A stretch of DNA of 64,000 nt from Nocardia otitidiscaviarum NBRC 14405 (GCF_000308635.1 NZ_BAGD01000097.1:242266-306265); one strand, 5' to 3'; numbered from the stretch's first letter, positions 1-9,240 are shown. Notes: generated by a model from the sequence alone, not told the origin. A program made the numbers and translations.

Positions 1-1427
1 CGCTGTTACCGAAGGGGGAACGCCGGATTCGTCGCCCACGGCAGGCATATCCGTTCCGCCACCCGAAGGCGAACCGACCGGGTCGACGGCGGAGACCGAA
101 CCACTCGGCGCCTCGGTCCCGGAGCCGTCCGAATCGCGACTCGGAGCAACCCCGCGCGGCCGCACGCCGCGGTCGACCTCCCCGGGGTTCCTTCGTCCAC
201 CACTTTCCCGAACCCACGCCCCGCCCGAATCGCGCTGCACACCAACGGCATACGAGACAGGCTCCGTCACCGAACGCATCACGGCGGACGAGCCGGACCC
301 ACCGGCCGACTCAGCGTCACCGGGTCGCACCTCCGCGCCGACGGCCGCATCCAGGTGAGGTGATCGGCCTCCAAGCGCCGCGACTTCCTCGCGCGACAAC
401 CGGTCGCTACGCGTCGAGTCCAACGGCGCATCACTCGGGTTCGACGAGTGTTCGCCTGACCGCTTCTCAGCGCCCGAGACGGCGACCCCTGGCGGCCGAG
501 CAGCCGACACGTCGGCCGCACGCCGCGACTCATCCGAACGCCCCCGGGCCACTTGCGCCGATTGATCGTCATCCCCCGAAACGGCTTGCGGCGGAAGAAT
601 GCTGTACGCGGGAACTCCAGGCTGCGAACGATCCGAGGGCACCGGCTCAGCCCGCGGCGGCCGTCCCGACGGAGCGGAACTCCCCGGTGGCTGCGCGGGC
701 TCGCCGGAATGCGCTGAACCGACCCGCAGCGACCGGCTTTCGGACGCCGAGCCCCCGTGCGGCGGCTCACCTGAGTGTGGCGAATCAACCCAGGACGACC
801 GCCCCGCAGACGCGGAACCTCCCTCCGGCATCTGGGCCGCAGACGCGGAACCTCCCTCCGGCGTCTGGGCCGCAGGCGCGGGGAATCCCTCCGGAGGCGA
901 ACCCGACGGCGCTTGATCCGCGGGTGACCGCTGGCCTGGCAGCGCGGCACTCTCGTGTGGCGGTGGTACCACGGGTGCGGAGTCGCCGCGCGGCGACGGA
1001 TCCGGGTACGGCTGCGGCGACTCATCCGGCCGCGCGGGGATCGGCGGTGGCGGCGTACCCGACGGCACCGAATCAGCTTGCGGCGGCTGACCCGTGGGCG
1101 TGAGGTTCGGGTGTGGCTGACCCGAATGCGCTGGATCCCCCGGCGGCGGCTGTCCAGGCGGTGCGACGCCCTCCTGCGGATGCCGCATCACGGGCGCGGG
1201 GGCACCGTGCGGCGGCTGGCCGGGGGAAGCTGGACCGGCCTGGGGTGGCTGGTCTGGGGCGGGCGGTGTTCCGGGGGGCGGGTAGGCCGGTGGGGGAGGT
1301 GGTGTGGGGGTGTAGTTCTGGGGTTGGGGGGATGGGTAGCCGGGCTGGGGTGGCTGGTAGCCGGGGGGGTTGTGCGGGGGCGGGGCAGCGGGGGGTTGGT
1401 AGCTCTGGGGCGGGTACGGGGGTGGGC
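1..1427 (-). other. Frame-shifted continuation of the kinase linker, open to the window edge
   Basis: On the minus strand, the frame whose codons occupy plus triplets 1-3, 4-6 and so on has no stop from about 1427 down to position 1. Its translation is first rich in PPGYQPP-, YPSPQPQ- and GQPPHG-like segments, as in actinobacterial kinase linkers, and then becomes Ser/Gly/Glu/Arg-rich. A single missing base in one of two G-runs (plus strand 1418-1422 or 1428-1433) would join it to the kinase frame. It could be a real frameshift, phase variation or a sequencing error. No known domain is visible in the visible 475 codons. Confidence 0.7.
809..895 (-). repeat. 33-bp tandem repeat in the kinase linker region, about 2.6 copies
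   Basis: Units lie at 809-841 and 842-874, nearly identical, with a partial third unit from 875. In the proposed linker frame each unit encodes 11 residues resembling AAQMPEGGSAS. The period is a multiple of three, which fits an expanding coding repeat. Confidence 0.75.
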
Positions 1428-2354
1428 GGGGGGCTGCGGGTAGCCCTGCTGCTGCGGGGCGTATGCGGGCGGGAAGGGTTGTTGGGGTGCTTGGGGGTTG
1501 GGTTGGTAGGGGTACGGGGCGGGTTCCTCGAGGGCGCGGCGGGCGGCGGCGGCGAATTCGGCGCAGGTGTGGAAGCGGTCGGCGGGACGCTTGGCCATGG
1601 CCTTGGCGATGACGGCGTCGACGGCCGGGGAGAGTCCGGGGCGGCGCATGCTGGCCGGGTAGGGCATGAAATGCAGGTGGCCGCTGATGATCTCACCGGG
1701 GTTCGGGGAGTCGAAGGGGCCGATTCCGGTGAGCAGCCAGTAGAGGGCGCAGCCCAGCGAGTACTGGTCGGTGGCGTGGTCGAGCCGACCGCCGGTCATC
1801 TGTTCCGGCGAGGCGTAGGCGAGGGTGGCGGTGAACATGCCCGCCTGGGTCAAATGTGTGGAATCCTCACGCAGCCGCGCGATTCCGAAGTCGGTGAGGA
1901 ACACCCGCTCCCCGTGCCCACCTACCGCCCGCGCCAGCATGATGTTGGCGGGCTTCACATCTCGGTGCAGCACGCCCCTGCTGTGCGCGTAATCCAGTGC
2001 GTCCGCGACCCCTTCGATGATCTGCACCGCCCGCTCCGGCGGCAGCGTGGCGGTCTGCACGCTGGCCGCGTCCACACCGTCCACGTACTGCATGGAGATC
2101 CACAGCTGGGCGTCCTCGGAACCCCGGTCGTACACGGCGACGATATTCGGGTGATCGAGCTGCGCCACCAGATCGGCCTCGCGCTCGAACCGCGCCCGTA
2201 CCTCGCGGTCCGCGAACAGCTCCCGGTTGAGCAGCTTCAGCGCCGTCAGCTTCCCGAGCCGGGGGTGCCGCGCGAGATACACCGATCCCATACCGCCCTG
2301 ACCGAGCAGCCGTTCGATGGTGAATCCGGCGAATACGTCACCCGTCTTCAGCAA
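1188..2354 (-). CDS. Serine/threonine protein kinase, apparently frameshifted in its C-terminal linker
   Basis: A Hanks-type kinase that phosphorylates proteins on Ser/Thr. The N-terminal domain is complete: glycine loop GQGGMG near residues 19-24, ATP-binding Lys40, catalytic HRDVKPAN at 130-137, DFG at 155-157 and SPEQ at 182-185. A proline-rich linker starts near residue 280. The start is TTG at 2354, with a G-run about 8 bases upstream. After about position 1430 this frame turns into unlikely Pro/Thr/Arg-rich sequence and stops at 1188. The frame one base away reads a natural Pro/Gln/Tyr-rich linker that stays open to the window edge, so the intact gene probably extends past position 1. 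No transmembrane segment is seen within the window. The substrate is unknown. Confidence 0.88.
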   Translation of the reverse strand: MLKTGDVFAGFTIERLLGQGGMGSVYLARHPRLGKLTALKLLNRELFADREVRARFEREADLVAQLDHPNIVAVYDRGSEDAQLWISMQYVDGVDAASVQTATLPPERAVQIIEGVADALDYAHSRGVLHRDVKPANIMLARAVGGHGERVFLTDFGIARLREDSTHLTQAGMFTATLAYASPEQMTGGRLDHATDQYSLGCALYWLLTGIGPFDSPNPGEIISGHLHFMPYPASMRRPGLSPAVDAVIAKAMAKRPADRFHTCAEFAAAARRALEEPAPYPYQPNPQAPQQPFPPAYAPQQQGYPQPPAHPRTRPRATNPPLPRPRTTPPATSHPSPATHPPNPRTTPPHHLPHRPTRPPEHRPPQTSHPRPVQLPPASRRTVPPRP

Positions 2355-2448
2355 GGCGACGGCCCCCCTTCCGGTGACATACGGGTGCGGAGAGCCTACC
2401 GCGCACGATGTCCTTCCGGCCGCTCGGTTCCACGGTCTCGCACATGGT

Positions 2449-3108
2449 TCAGCCCGGTGTCACCAGCCCGGATTCATAGGCCAGCACCACGGCCTGAGCC
2501 CGGTCACGCAGGTTCAGTTTCGCGAACACCTTGGACACGTGGGTTTTCACGGTCTGCTCGGCGACGAACAGGGTTTCGGCGATCTCGGCATTGGACATAC
2601 CCCGCGCGATCAACTCCAGCACCTCGCGTTCACGAGGAGTGAGATCGCCCAGCGCCGGAGTGGGCGCCCGGCGGGCGCGGCGGCGGGTCACGTCGGCGAT
2701 CAGCCGCCGTGTCACCGTCGGCGCGAGCAGCGCGTCACCACCGGCGACCACGCGCACGGCGCGCACCAGCTCCTCGGCGGGCGCGTCCTTCAGCAGGAAT
2801 CCGCTGGCCCCGATCCCGAGCGCCTCGTACACGTAGTCGTCGATATCGAAGGTGGTGAGCATGAGCACCCGTACCGGCGGCTCGAGTCCCGCGGACAGAA
2901 TCACCCGCGCCGCGTCGAGACCGTTCATCTCCGGCATGCGCACATCCATGAGCACCACATCCGGCCGCAGCCGCTTCGCTTCCGCCACAGCGGTTTTCCC
3001 ATCGGGCGCGTCCCCGACCACGCTGATGTCCGGCTGCGCCGCCAGCAGCGCGCCGAACCCCTGCCGCACCATCGCCTGATCGTCGGCGATCAACACGGTT
3101 ATCGCCAC
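2449..3108 (-). CDS. Two-component response regulator, NarL/FixJ family
   Basis: A cytoplasmic DNA-binding regulator of 219 residues. The receiver domain covers about residues 1-120, with acidic residues D9-D10, phosphoacceptor Asp55 in MDVRMP and a conserved Lys near 105. A LuxR-type helix-turn-helix follows at about 150-205 (LTPREREVLELIARG, TVKTHVSKVF). The start is GTG at 3108 with GAGGTGGG just upstream. It follows the sensor kinase gene on the same strand after a 120-bp gap that holds a strong palindrome. The pair is therefore a likely cognate system, although the palindrome may alter co-expression. The regulon is unknown. Confidence 0.93.
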   Translation of the reverse strand: MAITVLIADDQAMVRQGFGALLAAQPDISVVGDAPDGKTAVAEAKRLRPDVVLMDVRMPEMNGLDAARVILSAGLEPPVRVLMLTTFDIDDYVYEALGIGASGFLLKDAPAEELVRAVRVVAGGDALLAPTVTRRLIADVTRRRARRAPTPALGDLTPREREVLELIARGMSNAEIAETLFVAEQTVKTHVSKVFAKLNLRDRAQAVVLAYESGLVTPG

Positions 3109-3163
3109 AGTCCCACCTCACGCACCCCACGAGTCTCGCACGATCGCCCCCGAGGTATGCCCG

Positions 3164-3225
3164 CGAGGGGGAACTGGTGGCGGCGGCCACTCGCACGATG
3201 CCGCCACCAGTTCCCCGTGATCCGA
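3164..3225. repeat. Dispersed palindromic repeat, copy 1
   Basis: A perfect 17-bp inverted repeat (GGGGAACTGGTGGCGGC at 3168-3184, its complement at 3200-3216) encloses a 15-base loop. The whole element, loop included, is nearly the same as the reverse complement of 10714-10774, with about 4 mismatches in 57 bases. It lies between the sensor kinase stop and the regulator start. It could act as a terminator or attenuator, or be a REP-like element. Confidence 0.85.
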
Positions 3226-3228
3226 TGA

Positions 3229-4413
3229 CTACGTATCTATGGGGAGGTGGGCGTGGACTTCGAAGGTGCCGTCGGGGTGGGGGGTGGCGGTGAGGTGGCC
3301 GCCCGCGGCCTGGGCGCGGGACTGCATGCCGGTGATGCCGCTGCCGGGGGTGTCGTGGGGGGAACGAGGGGCCGTGGGGATCTGGGTGGCGGCGTCGTTG
3401 GTGACGGTGAGGGTGACCGCGGTGGTGGCGGCGACGATGCGCACCCGCACCGGCGCGCCGGGGGCGTGGCGGGAGGCGTTGGCCAGCGATTCCTGGACGA
3501 TGCGGTAGAGGGCGAGGCCGGTGGCGTCGGGGAGGGCCGTCAGCGGGCCGTCGATCTCCGTGGTGAGGGCCATGCCCGCGCGGCGGGCGCCTTCCAGGAG
3601 GTCGGGTACCTCCATGGCGGTGGGTTGCGGGGCGTGTTCGGGCAACTGTCCGTCGCTACGGAGCACGCCGAGCAGGCCGCGGATCTCGTTGAGCGCCGCG
3701 CGGGCGCCCACGCCGATGGCCTCGAACTCCGCGCGGGCGGCCGCGGACAGGCCGTCGATGCGGTAGGGGGCGGTCTGTGCCTGCACCACCACCATCGACA
3801 TGTGATGGGCGACCACATCGTGCAGGTCGCGGGCGATGCGCGCCTTCTCCTCCAGAATGGCGCGGCGGGCCCGCTCCAGTTCGGTCTCCTCCGACTGCGC
3901 GAGCAGCGCCTGCCGCGACTGGGTCAGCCAGCGCACCATGAGGCCGAGCAGCACGATCCCGGTCACGGCGATAGGCCAGCCGAACCCGGAGGTGGCGAAC
4001 TCGTCGCCCTGCGAGGCCATGGTCGTGCCCATGAGCAGCGCCGTCGCCAACCACGCGACCAGCACGATCTGCATGCCGGAGCGCACCGCCACCGCGGCCA
4101 GCAGCGCGAACAGGCACAGCAGGTGCACCACCTGGAACGGGATGTCCTCGCCGGATCGATTCGGAATCGCCAAGGCGATGACCAGCGCGGCCCCGGCCGA
4201 AATCGCCCAGCCCAGCGCCGGATTCACCCGGGCGAGCAGCAGCGGGAAGGCGGCGAACCCGGCGATGAACGGGGCGGCCGCCGCGGCCACCTGGTGGGTG
4301 ATGAACAGTGTCGGCCACGCGACGGCGTAGAAGATGAGCGCCACCGCGACGGTGCCCGCGTCGAACCAGAGCCGCGCGTGCTGCAGCCGCCGTGACGGCA
4401 ATGTCGCAACCAT
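3229..4413 (-). CDS. Two-component sensor histidine kinase, NarL-partner (HisKA_3) type
   Basis: A membrane sensor of 394 residues from ATG 4413; the frame is open further upstream but that part is Gly/Arg-rich and unlikely to be coding. Five or six hydrophobic helices span about residues 20-163. A coiled segment leads to the HisKA_3 phosphorylation site, with His198 in RDLHDVVAHH. The HATPase domain follows, with a G-box resembling GSGITGMQSRA near the C-terminus. The absence of a large extracellular loop suggests membrane-derived signals. It precedes its probable response regulator, transcribed in the same direction. Confidence 0.9.
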   Translation of the reverse strand: MVATLPSRRLQHARLWFDAGTVAVALIFYAVAWPTLFITHQVAAAAAPFIAGFAAFPLLLARVNPALGWAISAGAALVIALAIPNRSGEDIPFQVVHLLCLFALLAAVAVRSGMQIVLVAWLATALLMGTTMASQGDEFATSGFGWPIAVTGIVLLGLMVRWLTQSRQALLAQSEETELERARRAILEEKARIARDLHDVVAHHMSMVVVQAQTAPYRIDGLSAAARAEFEAIGVGARAALNEIRGLLGVLRSDGQLPEHAPQPTAMEVPDLLEGARRAGMALTTEIDGPLTALPDATGLALYRIVQESLANASRHAPGAPVRVRIVAATTAVTLTVTNDAATQIPTAPRSPHDTPGSGITGMQSRAQAAGGHLTATPHPDGTFEVHAHLPIDT

Positions 4414-4581
4414 AGCCACGACAGTAGGACCCGCCGCGCCGCCGCACCTCATACCCCCGAGCGATCTTGGACCCCCTACCGAAGTATCACTTCCCGACCC
4501 CCCTCCCCCGTACCGCGCAGCCGGGAAACCGTCCCGCAGCGTGACGTCCCGGAGCCCGCGTCCTCCATAGCGTCGGAAACC

Positions 4582-5589
4582 ATGATCGTGAGCCCGGACC
4601 ACCAGGGTCGTCCCCGCCGTCCCCACCCGTGCCCCACCGCATCAAGCTCCAGTAGGCCGATCCGCGGTGCGCGGCTGGCGGCCGCGGCGGCGGTGCTGCT
4701 GGCCTCCACGGTGGCGACAGCCCCCGTCGCGACCGCGACCGCACCAGCCCCGGGTAATCTCGCGACACTCGACGGCGCTGTCGCCGTCAACTCCGACAGT
4801 CCGGACACCGCCGCAGGCACCACCGCCGCCTTCGGCGACCGACTGCCGACCATCGCACCTCGGGTCGCCGCAGCGATCACCGGCGTTCTGGCGACCGACG
4901 TGGGTGGCGATCCCACCGCTGATGACGGTGGCTCGGCCGCCGGGACCGGGAACGGCGCGCCCATTCCGAGCACGGTGCGCGACGAGAACGCCGGTGCGCG
5001 ATCGGCGGTCATCGCGCTCACCTCCGCGGGCGGATCCGGTGCCGCGATCCCACCCGACTTCGCCGCCGTCATGGGCTATCACCCGACGGTCGAGCAGGGG
5101 CTGCTGGTCAATCCCGGTGGCGACTGTTCCTCCCCTGTTCCGCTGCCTGCCGAGTTCGAGACCGCTTGCAAGGCCCATGATCTCGGATACGATCTGCTGC
5201 GCTACGCCGATGCGCGGGGCGAGCCGCTCACCGCGTGGGCTCGGCAGGCGCTCGACGCCACCCTGGAGCAGCGCATGCACGCGGCCTGCACCGCGCGCCA
5301 GGAACCGATCGCCCGCGCCCGCTGCCGCATCATGGCCAGCGTCGCCACCACGGCCGTGGACCTCAACTCGCGCCGCCAGGACTACGGACCGCCTGTCCAC
5401 GAAACCCTCACCGACGCAACGGCTCCCACCTCGCCATCCGTGGCGGCCGCCTATCCGCTCGCCGCCGCTGCGCTGGCGCTGAGCGGATTCGCCACCGGCC
5501 GCGGCCTGCGCCGCCGCGCCGATCGACCGGATAGGGGCGGGTTCCGCCGCCACACCACCGCAACGACCGCACGGGGGACCTCGGCATGA
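4582..5589 (+). CDS. Secreted or membrane-anchored bacterial phospholipase A2-like protein
   Basis: 335 residues from ATG 4582. An Arg-rich N-terminus and hydrophobic segment (about 28-50) look like a signal peptide. A low-complexity Ala/Thr/Gly stretch follows. The domain near 170-260 contains GGDCSSP and CKAHDLGYD, with the His199-Asp200 dyad and Cys residues typical of prokaryotic phospholipase A2 folds. A second hydrophobic stretch near 295-312, followed by Arg residues, suggests a C-terminal anchor. Its stop overlaps the next start (ATGA at 5586-5589), so the two are probably translationally coupled. The activity is inferred from the motif only. Confidence 0.72.
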   Translation: MIVSPDHQGRPRRPHPCPTASSSSRPIRGARLAAAAAVLLASTVATAPVATATAPAPGNLATLDGAVAVNSDSPDTAAGTTAAFGDRLPTIAPRVAAAITGVLATDVGGDPTADDGGSAAGTGNGAPIPSTVRDENAGARSAVIALTSAGGSGAAIPPDFAAVMGYHPTVEQGLLVNPGGDCSSPVPLPAEFETACKAHDLGYDLLRYADARGEPLTAWARQALDATLEQRMHAACTARQEPIARARCRIMASVATTAVDLNSRRQDYGPPVHETLTDATAPTSPSVAAAYPLAAAALALSGFATGRGLRRRADRPDRGGFRRHTTATTARGTSA

Positions 5590-7373
5590 GCACAACGCAC
5601 GAGTTCGGGACCGGTGCCGCGCAGCGCCGAGAACCGCAAGCGGCGCAACCGATCTCCCCCGACGGAGGGAGCCGGGTATCGGAGGCGAATACCCGCACCA
5701 CCGGGGCTGTCGACCACAACGGTGGAACACAGCCGCACACCACAGCGCCAACAGACCACGACAACCCCGAACACCACCAGCAGCACCACACATCGCGCCA
5801 CCCGAGCCCAGACGACCGCAGGGGCCGAAGCCCGCTTCGTACAAGGTCGACGACTTCGCAGGACCGGGAACCGCCGATAGGCCGGTCCACGGAGCTCGAT
5901 CCGGCCGACGATCAGCGGCAGCGGCACAGCCGCCGATCTGGGGAAGGCGCGCCGGATCACGGTGGGCGCCGGTTTGCTCGGGGCCGCTTCGGGTTCGGGC
6001 GGCAGTGGCGGGGGCCGCGGGTTCGTTTCGTGTCCATCAGTCCCACGGCGACGCCGCGGCTCGGCACCACGGTGGGAATCGCGCTGGGCGTACTCGCCTC
6101 ACTGGCTCCGGGGTTGCTGCCCCGGACACCGTCGGCGCAGGCGATTCTGAGCGGGCTGCTGGCCGTGATCGGTCTCGCGCTGGCCGGGCTGGTGCGGTTC
6201 ACGTTGCGGCGCTGCGGCGTGCATGTCGATACCGTGACGGCGCGGTGGCGGCAGCCGGCGCTGCTGGTTGCGGCCGTCGCGACGGGCGGGGCCGTCGGGT
6301 ATGCCGAGCATTGGCAGACGCGGTTGCGGGACGCCATGGGGGTCGCGCAGGTCGGCGCGGAGTACTGGCTGTGGTGGCTGCTCGGAACCACTCTCATCGT
6401 GGGCGCGGCTGTCGGGTTCGCGCATGGAATCCGTTGGCTGGTAAGGCGTATGGGACGGTTGCGCAGTGCGGTGCTCGGCGTTCTGCTGGTGGTGGCGACG
6501 CAGGGGGCCGCGGTTCCGGCGGTGGTGCAGTGGCGGCAGGCCGCCTACGCCGCCGCGAATGCCGCGGTGGATCCGGCGGTGCGGCAGCCGATCTCCGCCG
6601 CGCGGTCGGGCAGCCCGGTGTCCACGGTCAGCTGGCCGTCGCTGGGCGCGCAGGGCCGCCGCTTCGTGGCGGGTACACCGGCGCGAGCGGTGCGGGTGTA
6701 TGTGGGCCTCGATTCCGCCCCGGATCTGAATTCCCGCGTGGCACTGGCCATCCGGGAGTTGGAGCGCTCCGGTGGCCTGCGGCGCTCGCATCTGGTGGTC
6801 ACCGTTCCCACCGGTTCGGGCTGGATCGACGCCGAGGCCGCCGCCGGTCTCGACGACCGCTTCGACGGCGATGTGGCGCTGGTCGGCCTGCAATACTCGG
6901 CGGCACCGAGCTGGGCCACCTTCGTCTTCGGCCGCGCCGCCGCGGAACGGTCCGCCCGCGCTTTGTTCACGGCCATCGAACAGCGCCTGTCCGTCCTCCC
7001 CCACCCGCCGAAGCTCTACGTCTACGGCCAGAGCCTCGGCGCGCTCGGCGGCAGCGCCATCTTCCCCGACGACGCCGACCAGGACCGCCGCACCTGCGCC
7101 GTCCTCTGGGCCGGACCCCCGGCCGGAGCCGTCAACCGCGACGGCGCAACGGTTCTCGCCAATGCCTCCGACCCCGTGGTGCACTGGTCCCCCGCCCTGC
7201 TGTGGCGCCCGGCGAACCTCACCGACACCCGCCCCGACGCCCCCGTCCCGCCGTGGCTCCCGGTGGTGAGCTTCCTGCAGACCACCGCCGACCTCCTCGC
7301 CGCCCTCGACGCCCCCACCGGCCACGGCCACCGCTACGGCCCCGACCAGGGCACCCGTCTCGGCACCTGCTGA
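5586..7373 (+). CDS. Membrane-bound alpha/beta hydrolase (DUF2319 / Abhydrolase_9 family)
   Basis: 595 residues starting in the ATGA overlap with the phospholipase-like gene. About 150 disordered polar residues come first, then four or five transmembrane helices between about 158 and 325. The C-terminal hydrolase domain (about 355-590) has the nucleophile elbow GQSLG near residue 480 and a late GHGHRYG that could supply the catalytic His. This matches the family I recall as Rv1069c-like in mycobacteria. The substrate is unknown; coupling to a PLA2-like gene points to lipid or ester turnover at the envelope. Confidence 0.82.
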   Translation: MSTTHEFGTGAAQRREPQAAQPISPDGGSRVSEANTRTTGAVDHNGGTQPHTTAPTDHDNPEHHQQHHTSRHPSPDDRRGRSPLRTRSTTSQDREPPIGRSTELDPADDQRQRHSRRSGEGAPDHGGRRFARGRFGFGRQWRGPRVRFVSISPTATPRLGTTVGIALGVLASLAPGLLPRTPSAQAILSGLLAVIGLALAGLVRFTLRRCGVHVDTVTARWRQPALLVAAVATGGAVGYAEHWQTRLRDAMGVAQVGAEYWLWWLLGTTLIVGAAVGFAHGIRWLVRRMGRLRSAVLGVLLVVATQGAAVPAVVQWRQAAYAAANAAVDPAVRQPISAARSGSPVSTVSWPSLGAQGRRFVAGTPARAVRVYVGLDSAPDLNSRVALAIRELERSGGLRRSHLVVTVPTGSGWIDAEAAAGLDDRFDGDVALVGLQYSAAPSWATFVFGRAAAERSARALFTAIEQRLSVLPHPPKLYVYGQSLGALGGSAIFPDDADQDRRTCAVLWAGPPAGAVNRDGATVLANASDPVVHWSPALLWRPANLTDTRPDAPVPPWLPVVSFLQTTADLLAALDAPTGHGHRYGPDQGTRLGTC

Positions 7374-7398
7374 ACCCAGCCGATCCGGCCCCCGGGAG

Positions 7399-7434
7399 CT
7401 GATCCGGCCCCGGGTTTCGCGTGGGCCGGATCAG
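7399..7434. terminator. Bidirectional hairpin terminator between convergent genes
   Basis: A perfect 12-bp stem (CTGATCCGGCCC at 7399-7410, complement at 7423-7434) has a 12-base loop. It sits between the hydrolase stop (7373) and the gatA stop (7475). There is no U-tract, as is common in GC-rich actinobacteria. Confidence 0.7.
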
Positions 7435-7474
7435 TTCAGTGGTCACCGGGATTGCGGCCGAAGCCCGCGAACAC

Positions 7475-8944
7475 TCAGGCGATCGGTCCGCGGGCGGCCT
7501 CGTAGGCGGCACCGACCCGGTACAGCCGGTCGTCGGCCAGGGCCGGGGCCATGATCTGCAGGCCCACCGGCATGCCGTCGTCCTGGCTCAGCCCGGACGG
7601 CACCGACATGGCGCAGTGTCCGGCCAGGTTGGTGGGCAGCGTGCACAGGTCGGACAGGTACATGGCGAGCGGGTCGTTGACCTTCTCGCCCAGCTTCCAC
7701 GGGGTGAACGGGCTGGTCGGCGAGACCAGCACGTCGACGCTCTCGTAAGCCCTGTCGAAGTCCTGCGCGATGAGGGTGCGCACCTTCAGCGCCTGACCGT
7801 AGAACGCGTCGTAGTACCCGGCCGACAGCGCGTAGGTTCCGATCATGATGCGGCGCTTGACCTCCGGGCCGAATCCGGCCTCGCGGGTGAGCGACATGAC
7901 CTGCTCGGCCGAATGCGTGCCGTCGTCGCCGACGCGCAGGCCGTAGCGCATGGCGTCGAAGCGTGCCAGGTTGGACGACACCTCCGACGGCAGGATCAGG
8001 TAGTAGGAGGCGAGCGCGTACTCGAAGTGCGGGCACGACACCTCGATCACTTCCGCTCCGAGATCCTTCAGCTGGGCGACGGCGGCGTCGAAGGAGGAGA
8101 TCACGCCGGGCTGGTAGCTGTCGGAGTGCAGTTCCTTGACCACACCGACCTTGACGCCCTTCAGATCACCCCGCGCGCCCTCGCGGGCGGCGGCGACCAC
8201 GGGCGGCACCGGCACATCGCGCGAGGTGGAGTCGCGCGGGTCGTAGCCGGCGATCACCTCGTGCAGCAGCGCGGTGTCCAGTACGGTGCGACCGCACGGC
8301 CCGCCCTGGTCCAGCGACGACGCGCAGGCCACCAGGCCGTAGCGCGACACCGTGCCGTAGGTGGGCTTGGTGCCGACGGTCGCGGTCACGGCCGCGGGCT
8401 GCCGGATGGAACCGCCGGTGTCGGTGCCGATGGCCAGCGGCGCCTGGTAGGAGGCCAGCGCCGCCGCCGAACCACCACCGGAACCGCCCGGAATCCGATC
8501 CTTGTCCCACGGGTTGCGGGTCGGCCCGTACGCCGAGTTCTCGGTGGAGGAGCCCATGGCGAACTCGTCCATATTGGTCTTACCGAGAATCGGGATACCG
8601 GCCGCGCGCAGCTTGGTGGTCAGGGTGGCGTCGTAGGGCGCGACCCAGCCCTCCAGGATCTTGGACCCGCAGGTGGTCGGCTGATCGGTGGTGGTGAAAA
8701 CGTCCTTGAGCGCCAACGGAACACCGGCCAGCGGCGAGGCCACGGTCCCGGCGGCCACGGCCCGGTCCACCTCGGCGGCGGCGGTGAGCGCCTGCTCGCC
8801 GGAGACGTGCAGGAAGGCGTTGATCTCGCCGTCGACCTCGGCGATGCGCTGAATGTGCGCCTCGGTGACCTCCACCGAGGACACCTCGCGGCCGTGGATC
8901 TTCTCCGCCAGCTCGGCCGCGGTCAGCTTGGTCAGGTCACTCAT
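7475..8944 (-). CDS. gatA: Aspartyl/glutamyl-tRNA amidotransferase subunit A
   Basis: 489 residues from ATG 8944. GatA releases ammonia from glutamine for conversion of Glu-tRNA(Gln) or Asp-tRNA(Asn) to the amidated forms, in complex with GatB and GatC. The amidase-signature triad is visible: Lys80 (LALKD), Ser155 (GGSGGGS region) and Ser179 (GTDTGGS). The start overlaps the gatC stop by 4 bases, so translation is probably coupled. The gatB gene is not in the window. Confidence 0.97.
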   Translation of the reverse strand: MSDLTKLTAAELAEKIHGREVSSVEVTEAHIQRIAEVDGEINAFLHVSGEQALTAAAEVDRAVAAGTVASPLAGVPLALKDVFTTTDQPTTCGSKILEGWVAPYDATLTTKLRAAGIPILGKTNMDEFAMGSSTENSAYGPTRNPWDKDRIPGGSGGGSAAALASYQAPLAIGTDTGGSIRQPAAVTATVGTKPTYGTVSRYGLVACASSLDQGGPCGRTVLDTALLHEVIAGYDPRDSTSRDVPVPPVVAAAREGARGDLKGVKVGVVKELHSDSYQPGVISSFDAAVAQLKDLGAEVIEVSCPHFEYALASYYLILPSEVSSNLARFDAMRYGLRVGDDGTHSAEQVMSLTREAGFGPEVKRRIMIGTYALSAGYYDAFYGQALKVRTLIAQDFDRAYESVDVLVSPTSPFTPWKLGEKVNDPLAMYLSDLCTLPTNLAGHCAMSVPSGLSQDDGMPVGLQIMAPALADDRLYRVGAAYEAARGPIA

Positions 8945-9240
8945 TCGCCCTCTCCCAGGATCTGCGGGACCATGAACCGCTGTTCTTCGACCGCGGGTGC
9001 GCCGGACAGCGCCTGCTCCGGGGTCAGGCATGGCTGGACCTCGTCCGGGCGGGTCACATTGGTCGCCGGATTCGGCGACGCGGTGGCCGGAACATCGGCG
9101 GCGGCGACTTCGGAGATGGCCTTGACGTGGTTCAGGATCGAATCCAGCTGACCGGCGTACAGGTCCAGTTCTTCCTCGGTCAGGGCGAGCCGGGACAACC
9201 GGGCGAGGTGTGCGACCTCGTCGCGGGAGATGGCGGGCAC
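8941..9240 (-). CDS. gatC: Aspartyl/glutamyl-tRNA amidotransferase subunit C
   Basis: A 99-residue subunit that stabilises the GatA-GatB complex. It shows the family start ISRDEVAHLARLSRLAL and ends with MVPQILGEGE. GTG 9240 is chosen because AAAGGGG lies about 8 bases upstream and because this start gives the normal length near 100; an upstream in-frame extension to 9381 is not family-like. It is the first gene of the gatCA pair and is divergent from the ACT-domain gene. Confidence 0.95.
   Translation of the reverse strand: MPAISRDEVAHLARLSRLALTEEELDLYAGQLDSILNHVKAISEVAAADVPATASPNPATNVTRPDEVQPCLTPEQALSGAPAVEEQRFMVPQILGEGE

Noticed and set aside
809..895. Possible short CRISPR array
   Set aside because: The 33-bp units are directly abutting with no spacers and make sense as a coding repeat.
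3164..3225. Palindrome as an insertion-sequence end
   Set aside because: No transposase frame, target duplication or partner end is near either copy.
2317..3228. A 303-codon open frame on the plus strand over the response regulator
   Set aside because: It is antisense to a complete NarL-type regulator with all motifs; long antisense frames are expected at this GC content, and its translation shows no fold-like pattern.
7421..9151. A 576-codon plus-strand frame over gatA/gatC
   Set aside because: gatA and gatC are certain on the minus strand; the translation is Gly/Arg/His-rich and typical of a shadow frame.
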